From assembly GCF_041296385.1 (NCBI RefSeq), contig NC_091013.1, positions 9,066,001 through 9,130,000 on the forward strand: a stretch of DNA of 64,000 bases. Direction: 5' to 3'. Made by a program: the position numbers and the translations under genes. The stretch comes from Aphelocoma coerulescens. Its lineage: Eukaryota > Chordata > Aves > Passeriformes > Corvidae. This document shows, in pieces, positions 1 to 14,258 of this stretch (positions within the stretch are counted from its first letter, which is position 1; the number at the start of each line of letters is the position of its first letter). Under the pieces are notes generated by a model, which searched no databases, had not been told where the DNA came from, and worked only from the letters and a program-made list of their open reading frames with translations.

Positions 1-847
1 TCCATGCATTTTTCTTAGAATTAATCAAGTACATGTGGTAAAATAAGTTGTTTGTAGTGAAGTGTAAAAAATACATTGTAATTGAAATATGCAATATTTC
101 CTCTAATGTTTTCCAGTCCATTCTCTTCAGAGCATCAGCTGGTGGTTGGTGATCTTCATCTTTCTTGTATTGTTTTCAACATAGTGTACATAAATACTTT
201 TTCATAATTTTTCTAATTTTCTTCTTCTGAGTATAGGTTGCTAGCCAGATGAACCAGGACAAGTAATCTTTATCTAGAATTTTTCTAGTTTTAAAACACA
301 TGAGTTTTATGTGCAGTGATGTGATTTGACAGATATGCCAATGCTTTTGCCTTCAAACAGCCAGGGATAAACTCCTGTCAATCCTATTTCAGAAACAGTG
401 TAGCTGCTACTTGAAATAATTTCTGGTGGTTTCATTTAGAGGGGATCTAAAATCATCTAGAGGGGTAAAACCATGGCTGTGTTGTGTAGGTAGCAGAAAG
501 ACTGTGGTAAAATTTAATACTTCTATAATAGTAGTAATTCTGAAGTCTGGGATTTTTTTATTAGCTAATTTATTAGCTATTTCTTAGCTCTATTAGCTAA
601 ATTTTGGGTTGGATTTCAGTCTGCTAATTTTTGCTTCCCTATTATGTTGAAAAATAAAGCATTATATGTAATAAATGGTGTGTACCGGATAAATAGCATG
701 GAACTAAACATTGGTGGAATTTTGTATTCTGACTTTTCTTTGGATGTTAGAAATTTTAAATACTCTGAAGTTCCACCAGCATCTGACAAATGTGGTGTGT
801 GGTTATGTTTTTGTTTTGCTCTTTCATTTGTTTGGGTTTTTTAACAG
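1..847 (+). other. CFAP47: CFAP47 intron, 3' part (upstream end outside window)
   Basis: AT-rich non-coding sequence leading to the acceptor at 846-847. A T-rich stretch ending in ttttttaacag directly precedes the first exon. Short open frames here have no coding character. I see no repeat or RNA gene. Confidence 0.7.
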
Positions 848-1074
848 ATGCAAGCACAGTACGGCCAGTTTTATATTTGAAATGTGGACTTGGTCAGACT
901 CTGGAGGAAAATCTGAGGATTCCATTGGTCAATGAGTCAAGAGAGAGAGCCCTGGCTCTTGCTGCACAGCAGCAGATGTCAGCTCTTGAGTATGAAAGGA
1001 GGTTGATGACTGGGACTCTGCAGAGCAGCAGCGTTCGAGTTGCAACTGCATTGTTGGGACTGTCCAGAGTAGAG
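848..1074 (+). CDS. CFAP47: CFAP47 internal exon A
   Basis: Internal coding exon of 227 bp: two bases of a split codon plus 75 full codons. The acceptor is a T-rich tract ending in aacag. The donor is GAG|GTGAGA, and the exon ends at a codon boundary (phase 0). The peptide opens with STVRPVLYLKCGLGQ, a strand-like segment. It continues with a charged, helical stretch containing NESRERALALAAQQQ and LEYERRLMTG, and ends VRVATALLGLSRVE. I recognise this as CFAP47, a very large axonemal protein of cilia and sperm flagella; HYDIN-like relatives are the main alternative. The helical part suggests a linker between beta domains. This is the first coding piece in the window, so the N-terminus lies upstream. 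Residue numbers used for later exons count from this exon. Confidence 0.88.
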
Positions 1075-4000
1075 GTGAGAAACACACTTGTCCTGGTGCT
1101 GCAATTAAATGTAGTTGTCCTTGATTTGTAGGACTGAATTGTTTTTATATTTCAGGAAATGGTGTGAAGTTATTTTTTTCTCACACATATGTAATCTGAC
1201 AGTTACTAATCCCAATTCCCCTCAGACACTGCAATGTTTTACATGTTCATTCTGAAGCTACTTTGTCACCCTATGCTATTATGATGGCCTTCCTTTAAGA
1301 AAACTTGGTTGCACTTAAGAAAAGCACTAACATTTTACTTTACTTCTGAAAAATACCTGTCAAGTAAAAAAGCTTTCATATTCGATGTAATAGGTATCTG
1401 TGTTACTATCCTTCATGATGCATATTTTTGTAAGAAATGGGATTTTTTTTTCAAACCAATAGACTTTGAGAATAAATGAAGCAGCAGGACAGACTTTTCC
1501 TTGTCTTGCAATCAATGCAATATAGTTTTGGAATACCACAAGTTTTTCTAATAAGACATAGCTCCCCTCTTATGTATCATTCCAACCTATACATATTTTC
1601 CCAAGATTTCAACATCTAGAAACAAAAAGTCCTCCAAGGTAGTCCATTAAACAATCAGTAATTACTTGTGAATAAATCTGTAATAGTAACATCGCCAAAT
1701 AAACAAGGCTTTTTCTTATGAAGAATTCAAGTATAGCCTCCTATGGATGATAGCCACACTCTGGGTTTTAGTTTCCCTTGTGCCCTGATGGTACCTGGCC
1801 TCAGAGCAATTGCTGGGCAGCAGTGTTATTCCAGCTTTCCAGTTAGACAGTTCTCTGAGTATGGTTCCCAGTGCTAAGAGGAAAAAAACTTTCCCTTGTG
1901 ATTTGATATTGCTAAATTTATGCCTTTTGTTTGAAAAGTAATATAAAACAAATAAAATGAGGGAATGTTACATCGTAACTTTAATCTGTTGTGTATTTGT
2001 AGTGGGAAAACAACTGTAGTTGTGTCCTCTAGACTCAAGTAGTTTCCTTTGGGATTATAGCTAATCCACTGCTGTGGTAACATTTTATTGACTTTTCATA
2101 ACTAAAGTCCCTTAATATCACAGTCACTAGGCAATACTTAATGAAAAGTCTAACTGCTCTGAAGTTGTAGATGGGATCAAGACAGACGTAACAGGAACAC
2201 TCCTTGCACCACTAGACATGCTAAGATGCAATGTGAGTTCTAAAACTACATGTACTGTGGAAGAGTGGAGGATAATTAGCTCAGTTATATTATAAAACAC
2301 ATAATGGTGGATAATAGCACTGAATAAATTATCATGTGAGAAATGAAACTCATGTGCAGAAAGAAGTATTTTGTTCCATGAACAGACAGTCTTATATTTG
2401 CTTGTGACAAATACAGGGGAGAAATTCTGCTACTGGTACAGCAAAGAGTTTACACATTAAAAATATCTTGGTATCCACTCTGCAGACTAAATTATGAAAC
2501 ATATTCCTATTAACTTTTTGTAATAAATTCGTGCCAACTATCTGTTTAAAAATGGCAGCATAGGAATTCTGGTGGCATTAACTGGAGAAACCTTTTTTGA
2601 GGGGGGTTGGTGTTGTGAGGTGAAAACTGGAGCTGATGTATGGTTTTAGGTGGTCTAAATTCTCCCCTTTCCTCACAAAAAAAAGGAAAAAAAGGAAAAA
2701 AGCCCATCTACAGCTCCCATGGTTCAATGAATTATTTAGCTCATGAAATCCTTTGGGACACATGTTGTAGGTTAAATCCAGAATCTCTGGAAATCTGTTA
2801 CTCTCTTTTGGATTTCTATTCCACCTTTCTACTTGGTTCCTGCAGGCATAATCATGTTAGACAATGGATGGACAGAAGGGAATACACCCTTACTTTAGTA
2901 CTACTTGATCCATTTTTAACCTGTCAAATTGAAGAGTAAATAACTAAAAAATTGCATGATTTCCAGTCTCTCTAAACTGTAAATTTTTGTCATGTTTACT
3001 TAAGTCACCTTAGAAGTCACCTAGAAAACAGTAATAAACGTGGGCTGTGTTTTTGGAGTCAAACTGGATATGCATAATCAGTTACTAGTGCTATAATTTT
3101 TTATTCAACCCATCTATACATATGGCTAGAAGTCCTAGCTGCTTTTGTACTAAGTTTTTACTGTTTCTTTTCCTTGCTGTAAGGAACAAAGATCTGTTTT
3201 GATTGTTTAAATAATTAGAATTAGTAAAACAAATAATGATTTTTTTCTTTTTCCCATAAAACTGTGTTGCTTTCTTACCTCCAAAGTGTTTCTTTAATTA
3301 TTCCTGAAACATTTTCAGGTAGTAGTAAAGATAATATAGGATGGAACTATCAGACACTGTTAAGGTTGGGTCTGGCATTGTTGTAAATAATTAACAAAGG
3401 CTGTTTTGTGAATAATTTGTAATGATGAATAAGAGAAAGCTGAAAGTGGGAAGTTTAGGTGAACAAAGATAACAAGGGAAGGAGGAAAGTATTGGAAAAA
3501 AGATTGACTGTGGAAGAACATGTTTAGACTGAAGTTGCTAATTGTAGTAAATAGTGGAGAGTGAAGAAAAGAAAAGAAAGAAAGAAATAACAATAATGAG
3601 AATCCATTCACTTGGGACTGTGAGGGGAAGGATGCTGCAGTCAGTGAAGTGAGATTCAAAATAACATGCCTCATTTTAGACCCAGTTGCTAGATACCTGA
3701 CTTTTTCTTCATAGTCATAGATGCTAATAATCTCCTTGTATAACTAGATGTTATGGTAGGAAAAGTCCTGTTCCACAAGAATCCCAGAGCTAAAGCTCTC
3801 ACTTCCCACTGTGTCCAGATGTGCCCTCATTGTTAAACTGTAAAAAGTATTTACTTAGGTTCCATTTTGCTTCCTTTTGAGCACACATCTCATCTGAATA
3901 TGGACACCAAATTTGCCATATTCCAGCTGTTAGGACATTGTGCATTTCCTTTCTATCCTGATTTTGTGTGACTGAGAAACATGGAGTGCTTTTATCTTAG

Positions 4001-7000
4001 TACACCATAGTGGTGTTGATGAATTTTAGTTTTGATCAAGGCAAGATGAGCAGGGACCTTGTGCACTTGGGGCTGTGGCTTGTGCTGTTTGGCTGATGTG
4101 ACAAAGTCTCATCCTACAGCTGCCCAGTTTGGATCTTCAAAGTTTGGGCTCTTCATTGGCCCCCAGGGATAAAGAAGGATTTTTTGTATTCTTCTGTATG
4201 ATTATGGAAATTTTTAAGCTCAGTGTAAAGAATTTGCTTTTTTTAAAAACTTACATGGGGTTTTTTTTGAAGAAGAATCATGGTGTCCTTGAATGGAGAA
4301 GGTACTGGAAATAAAACATTGCATTAGATACATTTGAATGGGAATGAATTTTTCATTAAAGGACCTGTGGTCAGGTTTCAATTTGCTGAATTTACAAGTG
4401 AGACCAATGTCTTTTATATTACATCACTTATCTTTTGATATGGGGTTAAGGGAGATGGCAAACACGATTGATCACAGGGGTTCTGAGACACCGAGATAAT
4501 AAATTTCTTTATTCATGAGGAGCAGTTTTAGAAGTTAATTTCTGGAAGGAAGAAATGGTGCTAAATTAGGATTTGAGGAACAGTAATATGCAAGGAAAGA
4601 GAGAGGTGCCTCAGCACCCTGTAACAGAATCTGCCGCCCTTCATACATAGAAAGTGCAGATGGTACATCTAAGAAGATACCTTCTAAAATCAGACAGTCC
4701 TTGAAAAATATGCAGTTTAATTTTGATGCTTTATATACCCTCCATTCATTTTTCAAAAAATTATTCTTAAAAAGTAATTAATCCTGGGAGCTGAATGCAA
4801 TTACAATTCTTAGCTGGAAATAAGAATTTCACACTTGGAATATCATGAACCATCAGGCTGATGAAATAGAAGTGCTTGGAATCTGTATTTTTGTAACAGA
4901 GTGGCTTTAGATCTCCATTGATCATGAGAGTTAAAAGATACTAAATTCTATTTAACTCTCACTGCCCACAAAAATATTAAAAATTGGAGCAGTTGCAACA
5001 TTCATCTGAATTGTGTTGATGTCTACTCTTGGAAATGTTAGCCTATGAAGCAGCAAAGTTTAGTCTTGTGAATGTTTGCAGAATGTTCTTTTTCAACTAG
5101 GTCTGTCATTAAAAATATTTTCATCCTCTACTTTTTTACAAGATTCCAGGAAATATTTGAAATGTTCATAGACTATGTAATACTAACCAACTGGGTTTTT
5201 TTCCTAACATATATTTTCAAATGAGATAACAAGAACAAGGATCTTAAAATAAGTATTTTAATGATTTTTTAAATCATAAGACATTTCTTCAAGATAATTA
5301 TAATTTAAATGTGTTCAGTGCTCCAGGAAAGGTCATCTTGCAATTATTTTTTAATTAAGATATAACAAAGCTGTGTAGTCATGTTGGATTTTTATTTCAG
5401 TGTTGGAAAATAGTCTAGTTACGAAAGTCATGTGTAGGTGTAAATTTATATTTGATTATGCAGAAGATCAAGTCAAATTTAAACTGGTAAAGGTATGTAA
5501 TCCTTTTGGTTAGGAACTTCCCATTATAAGTGAGAATGAATTTTTTTTCCCACTGCAAAGTCTTCTGGAATTTCATTCCTATCAGAGAGAAGTGGAACTT
5601 GCAATTAATATGGGAATTGCATTATTTGCATCTTTGATTTTTTTATTCACTTTGTGTGTGTGTATGAGAGAGAATGTGGGAAGTTCAGTCTTGTATGATA
5701 GAAATTAATAAATAGTGAGCTCAGCTTTTCAACTCAAATAACAATTTTTCCTGTTTCCTCTCTAAATTATTTTTGCACCATAGAAGTTGTGCAAATACAG
5801 TAATACAAGAACTATCCTAACAATTTGGTTTGATGTGAATTTTTTTTTAGTCAAATACATCTGCCTGGTTGCTCTTCAATAAACAAGAATTTTGAATAAT
5901 TACCTGTTTCTATATTTATTGTGCCAAAAAACTTATATTAACAGCTAAATGTTAACAGGTTCCCAAAGTCCATATGTACTTTAACATTGTATTGACTCTA
6001 TGAATAGATAGATTAACAGTCAAAACAAAGCAATGTCAGAGGGTAGGTCTGCTTTCTAAAACCAGCAAGGGAATGTGAAATTTGTATTAAAACAAAAAAA
6101 AAAAAACAAAAAAAAACCCCAAAAAACAACAAAACCCCCCCCCAAAAAAACCCCCAAAAAACAAACTAAAACCCCCCCCCCACCAACCCAAAACAGAACC
6201 CAAGCCTAGTTGATTTAAACTGTAATTGGACCATCTTACACCTAAGGGCAATCTTTAAGAAAAATTGATTTTCCTTTCAAGTTGAGTTTTTGAATTCCCA
6301 CAATGGATTTGCATTCCTTGGCTGACTGAAATATGTACTGTGATACCTGCTGTCCTGGCGGTATTTTAAAGCAACAGAGTTTGGGAACCAGTTTTCTTAG
6401 TAAAACATGAATATTTCTGCATTTATCTTCGCCCTAGATTTGCTTCAAGATAGTTCACAACAGTCATTAATTCAAAGCCTTGTCTGTAAAAAAGACATTA
6501 CTAGGTTTTAAATTTGTTCAACTTACAATTACTCTTGAGTATTGCAATTACAGTGTGTTATTGGATTGAAAATGGCATTTTTGAGCAAGCAGTGTATTAA
6601 ATCATGGCAGTATTTTTGTAATTTTATCCTACAGGAGTCAAATTAAGTTCATTAAGAGGTTCACATGCCTATATTGAGCTTGCCTTAATATACTTTGCTA
6701 ATCCTTTCCTGATATATTTCATGCTGTTGATTAGCAATGCTTTTTACCAAGAAGAAGAGCTTATGTGTCTCTAGAATTGATTCTAAATGCCCTAATTTCT
6801 AAAATACATTGTCAACATTGAAATATCAGTTAACTCAGCTAATAGTTATCCCTTGCCAAATAGCAAAATAATTTTTCTTCTTCATGCTTCTTGTTACTCA
6901 GAAACTTTATGAAGTAGGAAAAGAAGCATCTTTCTACAACTGATACAAAATATTTTTCTTTTTATGTTTTATTTTTCCCTTTTCTTGTCTTTCCCATGTA

Positions 7001-7266
7001 TGCACAGAGGCTAGCAGAGCTTTTTTCTGGGTAGGATGGGGTTTTACTGTAAATTTAAAAATGCATTTTTCTTAACCAAATGTTTCAGATGCATGCCTAA
7101 AAATATTTTACAAGACAGTTTTTATTTGGAAGGATAACTCAAAATTGCTATGTAATTTGCTTAACTGACAATTCAATTTTAGAATTAGGACTATATAGTT
7201 TTGCATTTCTTAACTTGAAAATTTTATATAATCGTTCAGATTTATACATTATTGCTTCACTTGCAG
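1075..7266 (+). other. CFAP47: CFAP47 intron, 6.2 kb
   Basis: Intron between exons A and B, donor GTGAGA and acceptor cttcacttgcag, phase 0. It is AT-rich with many short T and A runs. The only distinctive structure is the A/C-rich tract near 6.1 kb, listed separately. No coding exon, RNA gene or recognisable transposon is visible. Confidence 0.8.
6089..6200. repeat. A/C-rich low-complexity tract
   Basis: Runs of A alternate with runs of C over about 110 bp, including two runs of nine or more C. The opposite strand is G/T-rich. It looks like an expanded simple-sequence tail or slippage product in the intron. No flanking element can be identified that would make it the tail of a retrocopy. 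Confidence 0.85.
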
Positions 7267-7447
7267 AGATGTGCACTTCTGAAACCTCGTAAGCACCCCC
7301 CAGAGCTGAAGTACGTGGATTACAGTGTAGAAGTGAGCATGAAAAATTTCTTTGAGGTTCCTAAAAAATTATCTATTCCGGTGGTAGCTTCAGCCAGAGT
7401 TAATTTGGATGCTTCATCAGCCAAATACCCTACATCGCAGAAAACAG
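7267..7447 (+). CDS. CFAP47: CFAP47 internal exon B
   Basis: Coding exon of 181 bp, 60 codons plus one base (residues 76-135 of the visible chain). It starts in phase 0 after cttcacttgcag and ends acag|GTAATA in phase 1. The peptide starts RCALLKPRKHPPELKYVDYS and includes FFEVPKKLSIPVVASARVNL. The alternating hydrophobic pattern fits beta strands of an ASH/MSP-like domain, and the basic, proline-rich start fits a linker. The frame joins exon A directly. The open frame runs only 17 codons past the donor, so the GT at 7448 is the natural exon end. The CFAP47 assignment is by recognition, supported by the phase chain. Confidence 0.9.
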
Positions 7448-8044
7448 GTAATAGTCTTAAAGGTGATGAATTTGACTGTATTCTTTTGCCAAGATAATCT
7501 TTATTTTTAAGATTTTCCTGAGTAGATCCAGAAAATGATCTTTCTCTCCTTTCTGTTATTGATCAACTCTGCCTTTCTTGACACTCCCCAAGTTTTAAAT
7601 ATTTGGTCAATCCAGTGCCTTCCAGTTGCCATTAGTTTATTGGTTTTCTCAAAGGCACACAAGCACAGGAGACTTGCTCTAAAAGACAAATCAATTTGGC
7701 CTGTTTATCTGGCAGATCCTGAATTTGTCCTCCCTTCCCATTTCTCCCTTCCACTTCTCACCCAGCACTGATCTGTGTTCGAATTGAGCCACTCATATCA
7801 CATCTCTTTTCTTTGCCTTCCTCAGTCTGCCAGAGGGATATTTCAGCTAATGTGTCCTTCATCAATGAACAGTTGTGCATTAGCTTTCAGAGTGATCTTG
7901 CCATCTTTGGTCACTCTCTTGTCTTTATATTTTCTAGTATCTTAGATTTTAAACTGAAATCTTGTTGATTTTTAAAAATGCTTTATTTAAACCTATAAAG
8001 CACTCTAGGTTGCATTTCTTAAAAAAAACTCACAAACTTGAGCC

Positions 8045-8105
8045 ATTGAGAGATCTAGAGTGTTTAGCCTGGAGAAAAGGAATCTCAGATGAGAACTTCA
8101 TTCAA
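8045..8105 (+). mobile_element. possible short CR1 LINE remnant
   Basis: The stretch containing tttagcctggagaaaagg, followed by ctcagatgagaacttcat, resembles the sense strand of the CR1 3' region (a gctcagcctggagaagag-like motif followed by ctc...gagaccttat). It is only about 60 bp and diverged. No 3' microsatellite tail is visible. It could be a chance match. Confidence 0.4.
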
Positions 8106-11100
8106 ATTTAGTAGAGACTTGAATTATACATAGTCCGTATCTAGTTTTATTTCATTAGTTCTTTTCTTAATCAATAGAATCCTTCTGCAAATTTCAGCAG
8201 TTCACTTCTCCAAGTGTCACTGGAATCAGTCATGTGCTTTCATGGTGTTTGTTTTGATGCTTGATGTGTATCTTGTGGTTTTTGTTTCGTTTCTGGAATA
8301 AAGAAAAATAATTGATTTTTTTCTGAGAAGTCTTTGTTACAGATACTTTAATTGAAATAGAATGTAACTGCTATAAAACACTTTAGGGTGTGTTTTTAGG
8401 ATGATGGCAGCAGTAGTTGTGGCAGGATTGGAAACAAGATTGGTGGGGGCCTACAGGACGAGCAGTCAGTAGAAGTTGTAGAATAGATGTAACACTGGTA
8501 GAAGGCTGACACATTTCACATGTCAATCCTAGTTTAAACTCTTTTGTTAAGTTAAAAATAATGTGTGTGTAGTTGTAATAATTAGTGCAGAGGTGAACTA
8601 AAAAAACAGTCAATGGCTTTGGTGAGTGTTGTAGGAGATTCTTTGGATTGCACTGTAGAAGAGGAGAATGACAGCTGGGGGAAACAGAACAAAATCTGCA
8701 CACACAGATATGATGTCCTAACAGGATCTCCACCACAATCTCATAATAAAGGTTGTTAACTGACCAGTTGGCAGATCACTGTTGCTTAACAACTGCTCAA
8801 ATTATTTAAAAAATTGAAATGTGAATGAATATATCTCAAAAATTTAGAATATTAATTGCATTGTATTCACTACAAAAATGTAGTGAATAAACTACCTTAT
8901 AGTAAGGAATGTAGTAAATAACCTACAGTACAGTAAGGAAATAGTTGTTTTACTCTTAGTTCATGTCGCTTCTTTATTCATCAAAGGATATTAAACAAGT
9001 ACTTGAAAGAGGAAAATAATTAATGTAAAGTCAGAAATTAGATAAAACAGCAGTGTACACCATATTTTTGATATATATATTTTCGTTGTAGGATGGTTAA
9101 TAGTTACATAAGGAAGTAGAAATGTCAAAATGATGCTTTTTTAGTGAATTCAGAGAGGGCGTGAGGTAAAGAACATCCAGAAAGGGAAGCTGAGCTAACC
9201 AGCTGATAGCATGAAAACAAAGATGTGTTCAGTAGAAAGACAGTGCCAGCTGATTCAGTGTATTCACTGTTCTAATGAGGAAACACAGGAGCATTTACAG
9301 GCTCTTAGAAAGGCTAATATTGGGACAGAATTCCCCAGCTGGTGTTCCTGTGGACAGAGGCAAACCATTGGTCTCATCTGAAAATGTTGACATCATTGTC
9401 TGAGAAAGCAGCAGTATTTTAGCCACAGTGGTAGCTTCCCTCAGGGTGGGAGTAGCTGGTTCTCTGACAGTTCTTAGATTTGTGAAGAAAAACAAAGGTG
9501 GAAGCAAGCTGACTAAAATCAATTGTTGAATCAGAATTTCTTAGATTGCAGTAGCAGGAGGTGTGCAACCAATATTTTAAGAACTCTGCCAACAGGGAAT
9601 TAGAAGGTAAAAATCAATGCCACTCAAAACATTTTCTTGTAAAATAGATCTTGTTAAATGACCTTATTACATTTTTGGTAGTATTACAGATCAAATAGAT
9701 AAAAAGACTACAATATGTTTGCGTTACTTCAAGTGTGATATCTTTATCAAAACCCATACTGCATACTTGCATAGATCTAAAATAATACATTTCCCTGATT
9801 GAAAACCTTTAGTAAATGTTGTTAATTCATTATTGGAGAGTCATCAGAAAGGGAGTCCTTAGGAACCAGTAGTTATTGCACAATATTAATTGCATTTCAG
9901 TAATTTGGAAGATTATACAAAGACTTGGTTGAGTTAGAAATGGCACAGATTTTGTAAAAGAAGTTAGTTGGGACTGTTACATAGTTATAAACTATGAATT
10001 TTAGTGCAACCAAATGTAATAGTATATGTGGAACAGCATCTGCATGCTAAACCAGTTGGTGTGGAAGGAGATCGTGTCACACACCATGGTGGTTGTTCAC
10101 CTTTGTCTCAAATAGGATCTGGAAGAGCTTTAGTTTCCCTGTATCATCAGAAATAGCCTCGGAAATAATTCAATTCTCACATATAGCTCAAGAGAAATGT
10201 AATTGACAGTAAAGCTGCAATGCTTTGCAAACAAAAGAATGGTAGATTGAACATTTAGAAAGTCATGTAAGGCATAATTGAAAAATGTTGCAACATTGAA
10301 ATATGTCTCCTTTTGCTTTGAGGTGTGTTATGAAAGAATGAAAGGGATAAAATGTCCAGTGGAATTAAAATAATGGCTCTGGATTTTAGCAACAGAGAAG
10401 TAGCATCCAAAACCAGCTCCGTGCTTCACCAAACTAACAAGTTCCTTCTAAAGGCAAAAACACAAGAAATTTTGAATAGAGTGGTTTTATGGCTCAGAGT
10501 TGTAACTTGAGTTGTAATTGTACTTGCCAGAGTCACTGACTTTGGAATGCATATATATGTCAATAATCCCTACAATTATTTAACATTTCCTGCCATGCAC
10601 TCGTATTTTACAAACTGTATCTGTACAAATGAGCATTCTCTTCCTGCAGGTAAAAACCATGTTTGGTGAGTCAGAGCTATTATATTATCTCTGTTGAATA
10701 GATTTTATAAGCATTTTTTCTGCTGTATGTATGCTGGTCCTGTCCAGCAGAACAAACTATGGCTGGGAAACAAGGAAATGGCTGTGGAGTTTGGAGTAGG
10801 TGAAAACCAGTACAAAAGTTAGTGTTATTTGTCTTTTCAGCAATTAATGAAAGATCAGCTTTAACCAAGTTTTAACTAAGCAGAACAAATTCCTAGCCAG
10901 TTGGGTTTATTTGAACAACATGGATTTTATACTAAATAATGTTATGTATGAAAGATGAAATAACATAAGTAGAAAGGGGAGGAAGGGCTTTGTTTTGCAG
11001 TGATGTCTCCCAAAATGTTTGAGAAATCTGCAAAGCAGCAGAGTACCTATCACAGTGTGAACTAAAGCTGTCAGCCTTACTTCCCACTCTGTGTTTTTCT

Positions 11101-13820
11101 GACATCAGCCCCCTTGTTCTTTCATCAAAGGATTTGCTGTAAAATTTTGAAAAGCCAGGATCCTTGAATGCATAACTGAAAAAATACAGTGCAGGTGTTG
11201 AAAAGTGCTATTATTGTATTACGAAGGAGAACATAATACTGGAAAAGTAAATCCAGTTCTTGTTCTGCTCTTTAGACAGAAGGTTGCAAATGAGGAAGGG
11301 TTCAGCCAAGTTCTACAGTAATTTTCGAGGTCTTGAAAACTGAATACTTTGATGTCTCCATGATCCCTGAGGGAAAGAGGTTCCTTTCAGGTTACCTGTA
11401 ATTATTTAAAAAAGGAAAATGTGTCTGACTGTAAAGAGTGTTAAGTGCTTTATGCAGAAAGCACAGCACTTTCTACCTAAGACAGAGATTTCTAATGAAA
11501 CAATTTATGATACCTGTAAAATTATGTGAATGAGAGACTTATTAAATACCAACGAACTCAAGAGGAATAAAAATCTTTCTACCACTCAGTCTTTTGAAAA
11601 AGAAAGTGGAAGCTTTTCTAAGACACACAGTTTTGCTCCAGTTGTCAAGTTAGAGGTTAATATAAGAATTATTTGGTGAAATTCTAATGCTAAGAGAAAC
11701 ATCCAGTAATATGTGTTTTGGTATTAAATAAGGATTTATCCCAAAATTAGGAAATCCTGGAATTTTCTGGAATAGGCTATGGCTTTATATATTGTAACAT
11801 GACACTGACAATTACTTTGAGTAATGGAAAGATAAAAGTTCCTGAGACAGAGCACCTCACAGAGCTGCCTGTGACAGTTCATCGATACTAAAGCATCCCG
11901 GTACTTTATAAGAAGGGCTTCCTGTTTATCTGGTTTTCTTTTTTTCAGACTGTTTTTATTTTGTTTGCAATCTCCTGTCTTGAAATGACTTTAGATTGCC
12001 ACTTGTACTATTAGTAGGAAACCTGATAGCAATACCCTTGGACTAGAAGTTTTCTAAAGGAAAGAAAATATATGGGAGTAAGTGATTGATAGCAAATGCT
12101 GTTCTAAACATCAGCACACATCAGTACCAGCATATCAATACCTTATTTTATACCTTTAAATAATAACCAAATCCCAAAAGCTCTGGTCATGAAATGATGA
12201 ATGCACAAATATATTCCATCAGTAATGATAGATTTGTGCAGTTCTATACAGTAATGGTAGATTTTAATTTTCAAATGGATATGCACTTAAGCAAGTGTGT
12301 CCATAAGAACTTACTGTATTTTATTATCACATCCATTATTGAACTTTTCTAAGGCAAGCATGCATGGGGAATGCTTTTTGTCATGCCATATGGTTTAGGT
12401 TTTCTCCTAGTTTATAAAAATAAACATGGAAAAACCTAGGTGTGAATATAAAACTAAACCCATTTTTTTTTGGATGGCTAGGTTGTACTATTTCACATAA
12501 AAATTATCCATAAATAAATAAAAGCTCACAGTTCATTTTAAATGAAAAAATGTTGTTCCATTTTGCTATCTAATTTAGATTCAATATCAAATGCTAATAT
12601 TAGAATTCTCTGTTGCCTCTTCTTACAGGATTTGACAATGTTGTCTCCCTATTGTTATACTTGCAAAGAATATCCAAGAAGAGTTCTCATGTTTTTCTTT
12701 CTTTTTCCTTTCCTCCCCAGTGAATGATGAAAAATCTTGTTCTACACAACTATCAAGAGTTATTAGATTTTTTCTACTTTCTCAATAATTGTTCCTATAG
12801 TTAATTTATTCAGATTATTTTGACTTTGTGCCTTCTGTTGAAGCAACTACTGGTTTACTTTTCTCTCTTTTGTTAAAAAAGAAAATTTCTTTCCTCAGAG
12901 AAATCTAGATTGTAAAAAGAAAGGAACTACACCACAGAAGTCTCTGTCTGGCTCTTATTATATCACTGTAAGCCTTTGTTACTAATTTTGCATTAACTTA
13001 CTATTTTGCAGTAAGTAATATCAAAGACTTGGTTTTGATTCTCTCTCCATGTAATTTTCCTTAAGCGTTCAGCACAGTCTTTGTAATAGTTCTGAGCTCT
13101 CTTCCTTGTTTGTAGGAAATTTTGTTTAGTCTTCCAGTCACAAAGAATCAGTTTTAAAATTTTTTTGTAAATTCTGAGTGTATGTTTTAGAGTGACCTCA
13201 GCTCTGACTTTCTTGTGGTTTTAGATCAAGAGTTTTTGGATTATTACTCTATTTTATCAGTGTAATTCCTTATAATTTGGGTAGTCCCTTTCAGCAGGGG
13301 CTATTCATCAAATGGCTTAAGAAAACACCTTCGTGTCATGGTTTTTAAAGCTGTATTAAGTAAACTTTTTACTTGGCAGCATTGCCCATTGGTGTAGTGA
13401 CTACTTGTTTCTAAAGTGGCTATGAATATCTTTCATAAATATTAGGGACAATGATTATTAAACAACCAACCCCCTAAAAATAATTTATTGTAGTGCCACA
13501 CAGCTCCTCATTGGCTTCTGAATGAAACACAAACAGGGCTGCTGAGTATTCATAACAAGACATAGAAAAAATGTGTCTCCCATTTTCATTTTTAGATCAG
13601 TTGAGGAAAACTTGCTTTCATTCTTTTTTCCCAGTAGATCTTCATTCTCTGGTTAAGTATATTTAACTGTTTAGCTGTGTAATGGTATACTGTATTTAAA
13701 TGGAAAAAAGGAATGAATAACCAGTCAGCAGGTTTTTTAGAAACTCTTCTAGAAATCTGTTTTATTAAGACAAAGTGAAAGAAAATCATCAAATGAACAT
13801 ACACAGCGATAGCAAAAATT

Positions 13821-14258
13821 TCAAAACTTATCAGCACTCAATAAGGGATTTAAAAGAGTAGCTGCTTTTTCAAGACTACAGAGTTGAGTGATGAGCTCTA
13901 ATTCCCCTGAACCGGTTTGAAAACCTGACATATAAGCAGAAGTCAGAAGAGTCTGGGCTCTTCTTGATGATTGCTTATTTAACCTTCTAGGAGTCCATAC
14001 CAGCAAATTCAGTCTTCCCATTGATTTAATGAGTTGTTGTGATCCATGAATAGTGTCAGAGGCTGAGATAAGTTCAGTGAGAAATTTAGCTTTGAACTTC
14101 TGAATACATAAAATCACCACTGCTGAACAAAAGCTACTATAATGTGCAATTAGTTGACTAACTGCTGAAGGCCCATGCTTTCCTACCTTCAGAAATTGTG
14201 CCAACAGATTGTGTGGAAGAGTAGCATTTCTATTTTTACTCATTTCATCTACCCACAA
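13821..14258 (-). other. 145-codon open frame of unknown status, antisense in intron
   Basis: An ATG-to-stop frame of 145 codons on the minus strand within the 10-kb intron. The predicted peptide has mixed, protein-like composition: for example QFLKVGKHGPSAVSQLIAHY near residues 22-41, and an acidic/leucine segment GSGELELITQLCSLEKAATL toward the end. I recognise no domain and no family. A frame this long is about what chance would give once in a 64-kb AT-rich window, so it may be spurious. A decayed retrocopy or an exon of an antisense transcript is also possible. Confidence 0.2.
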
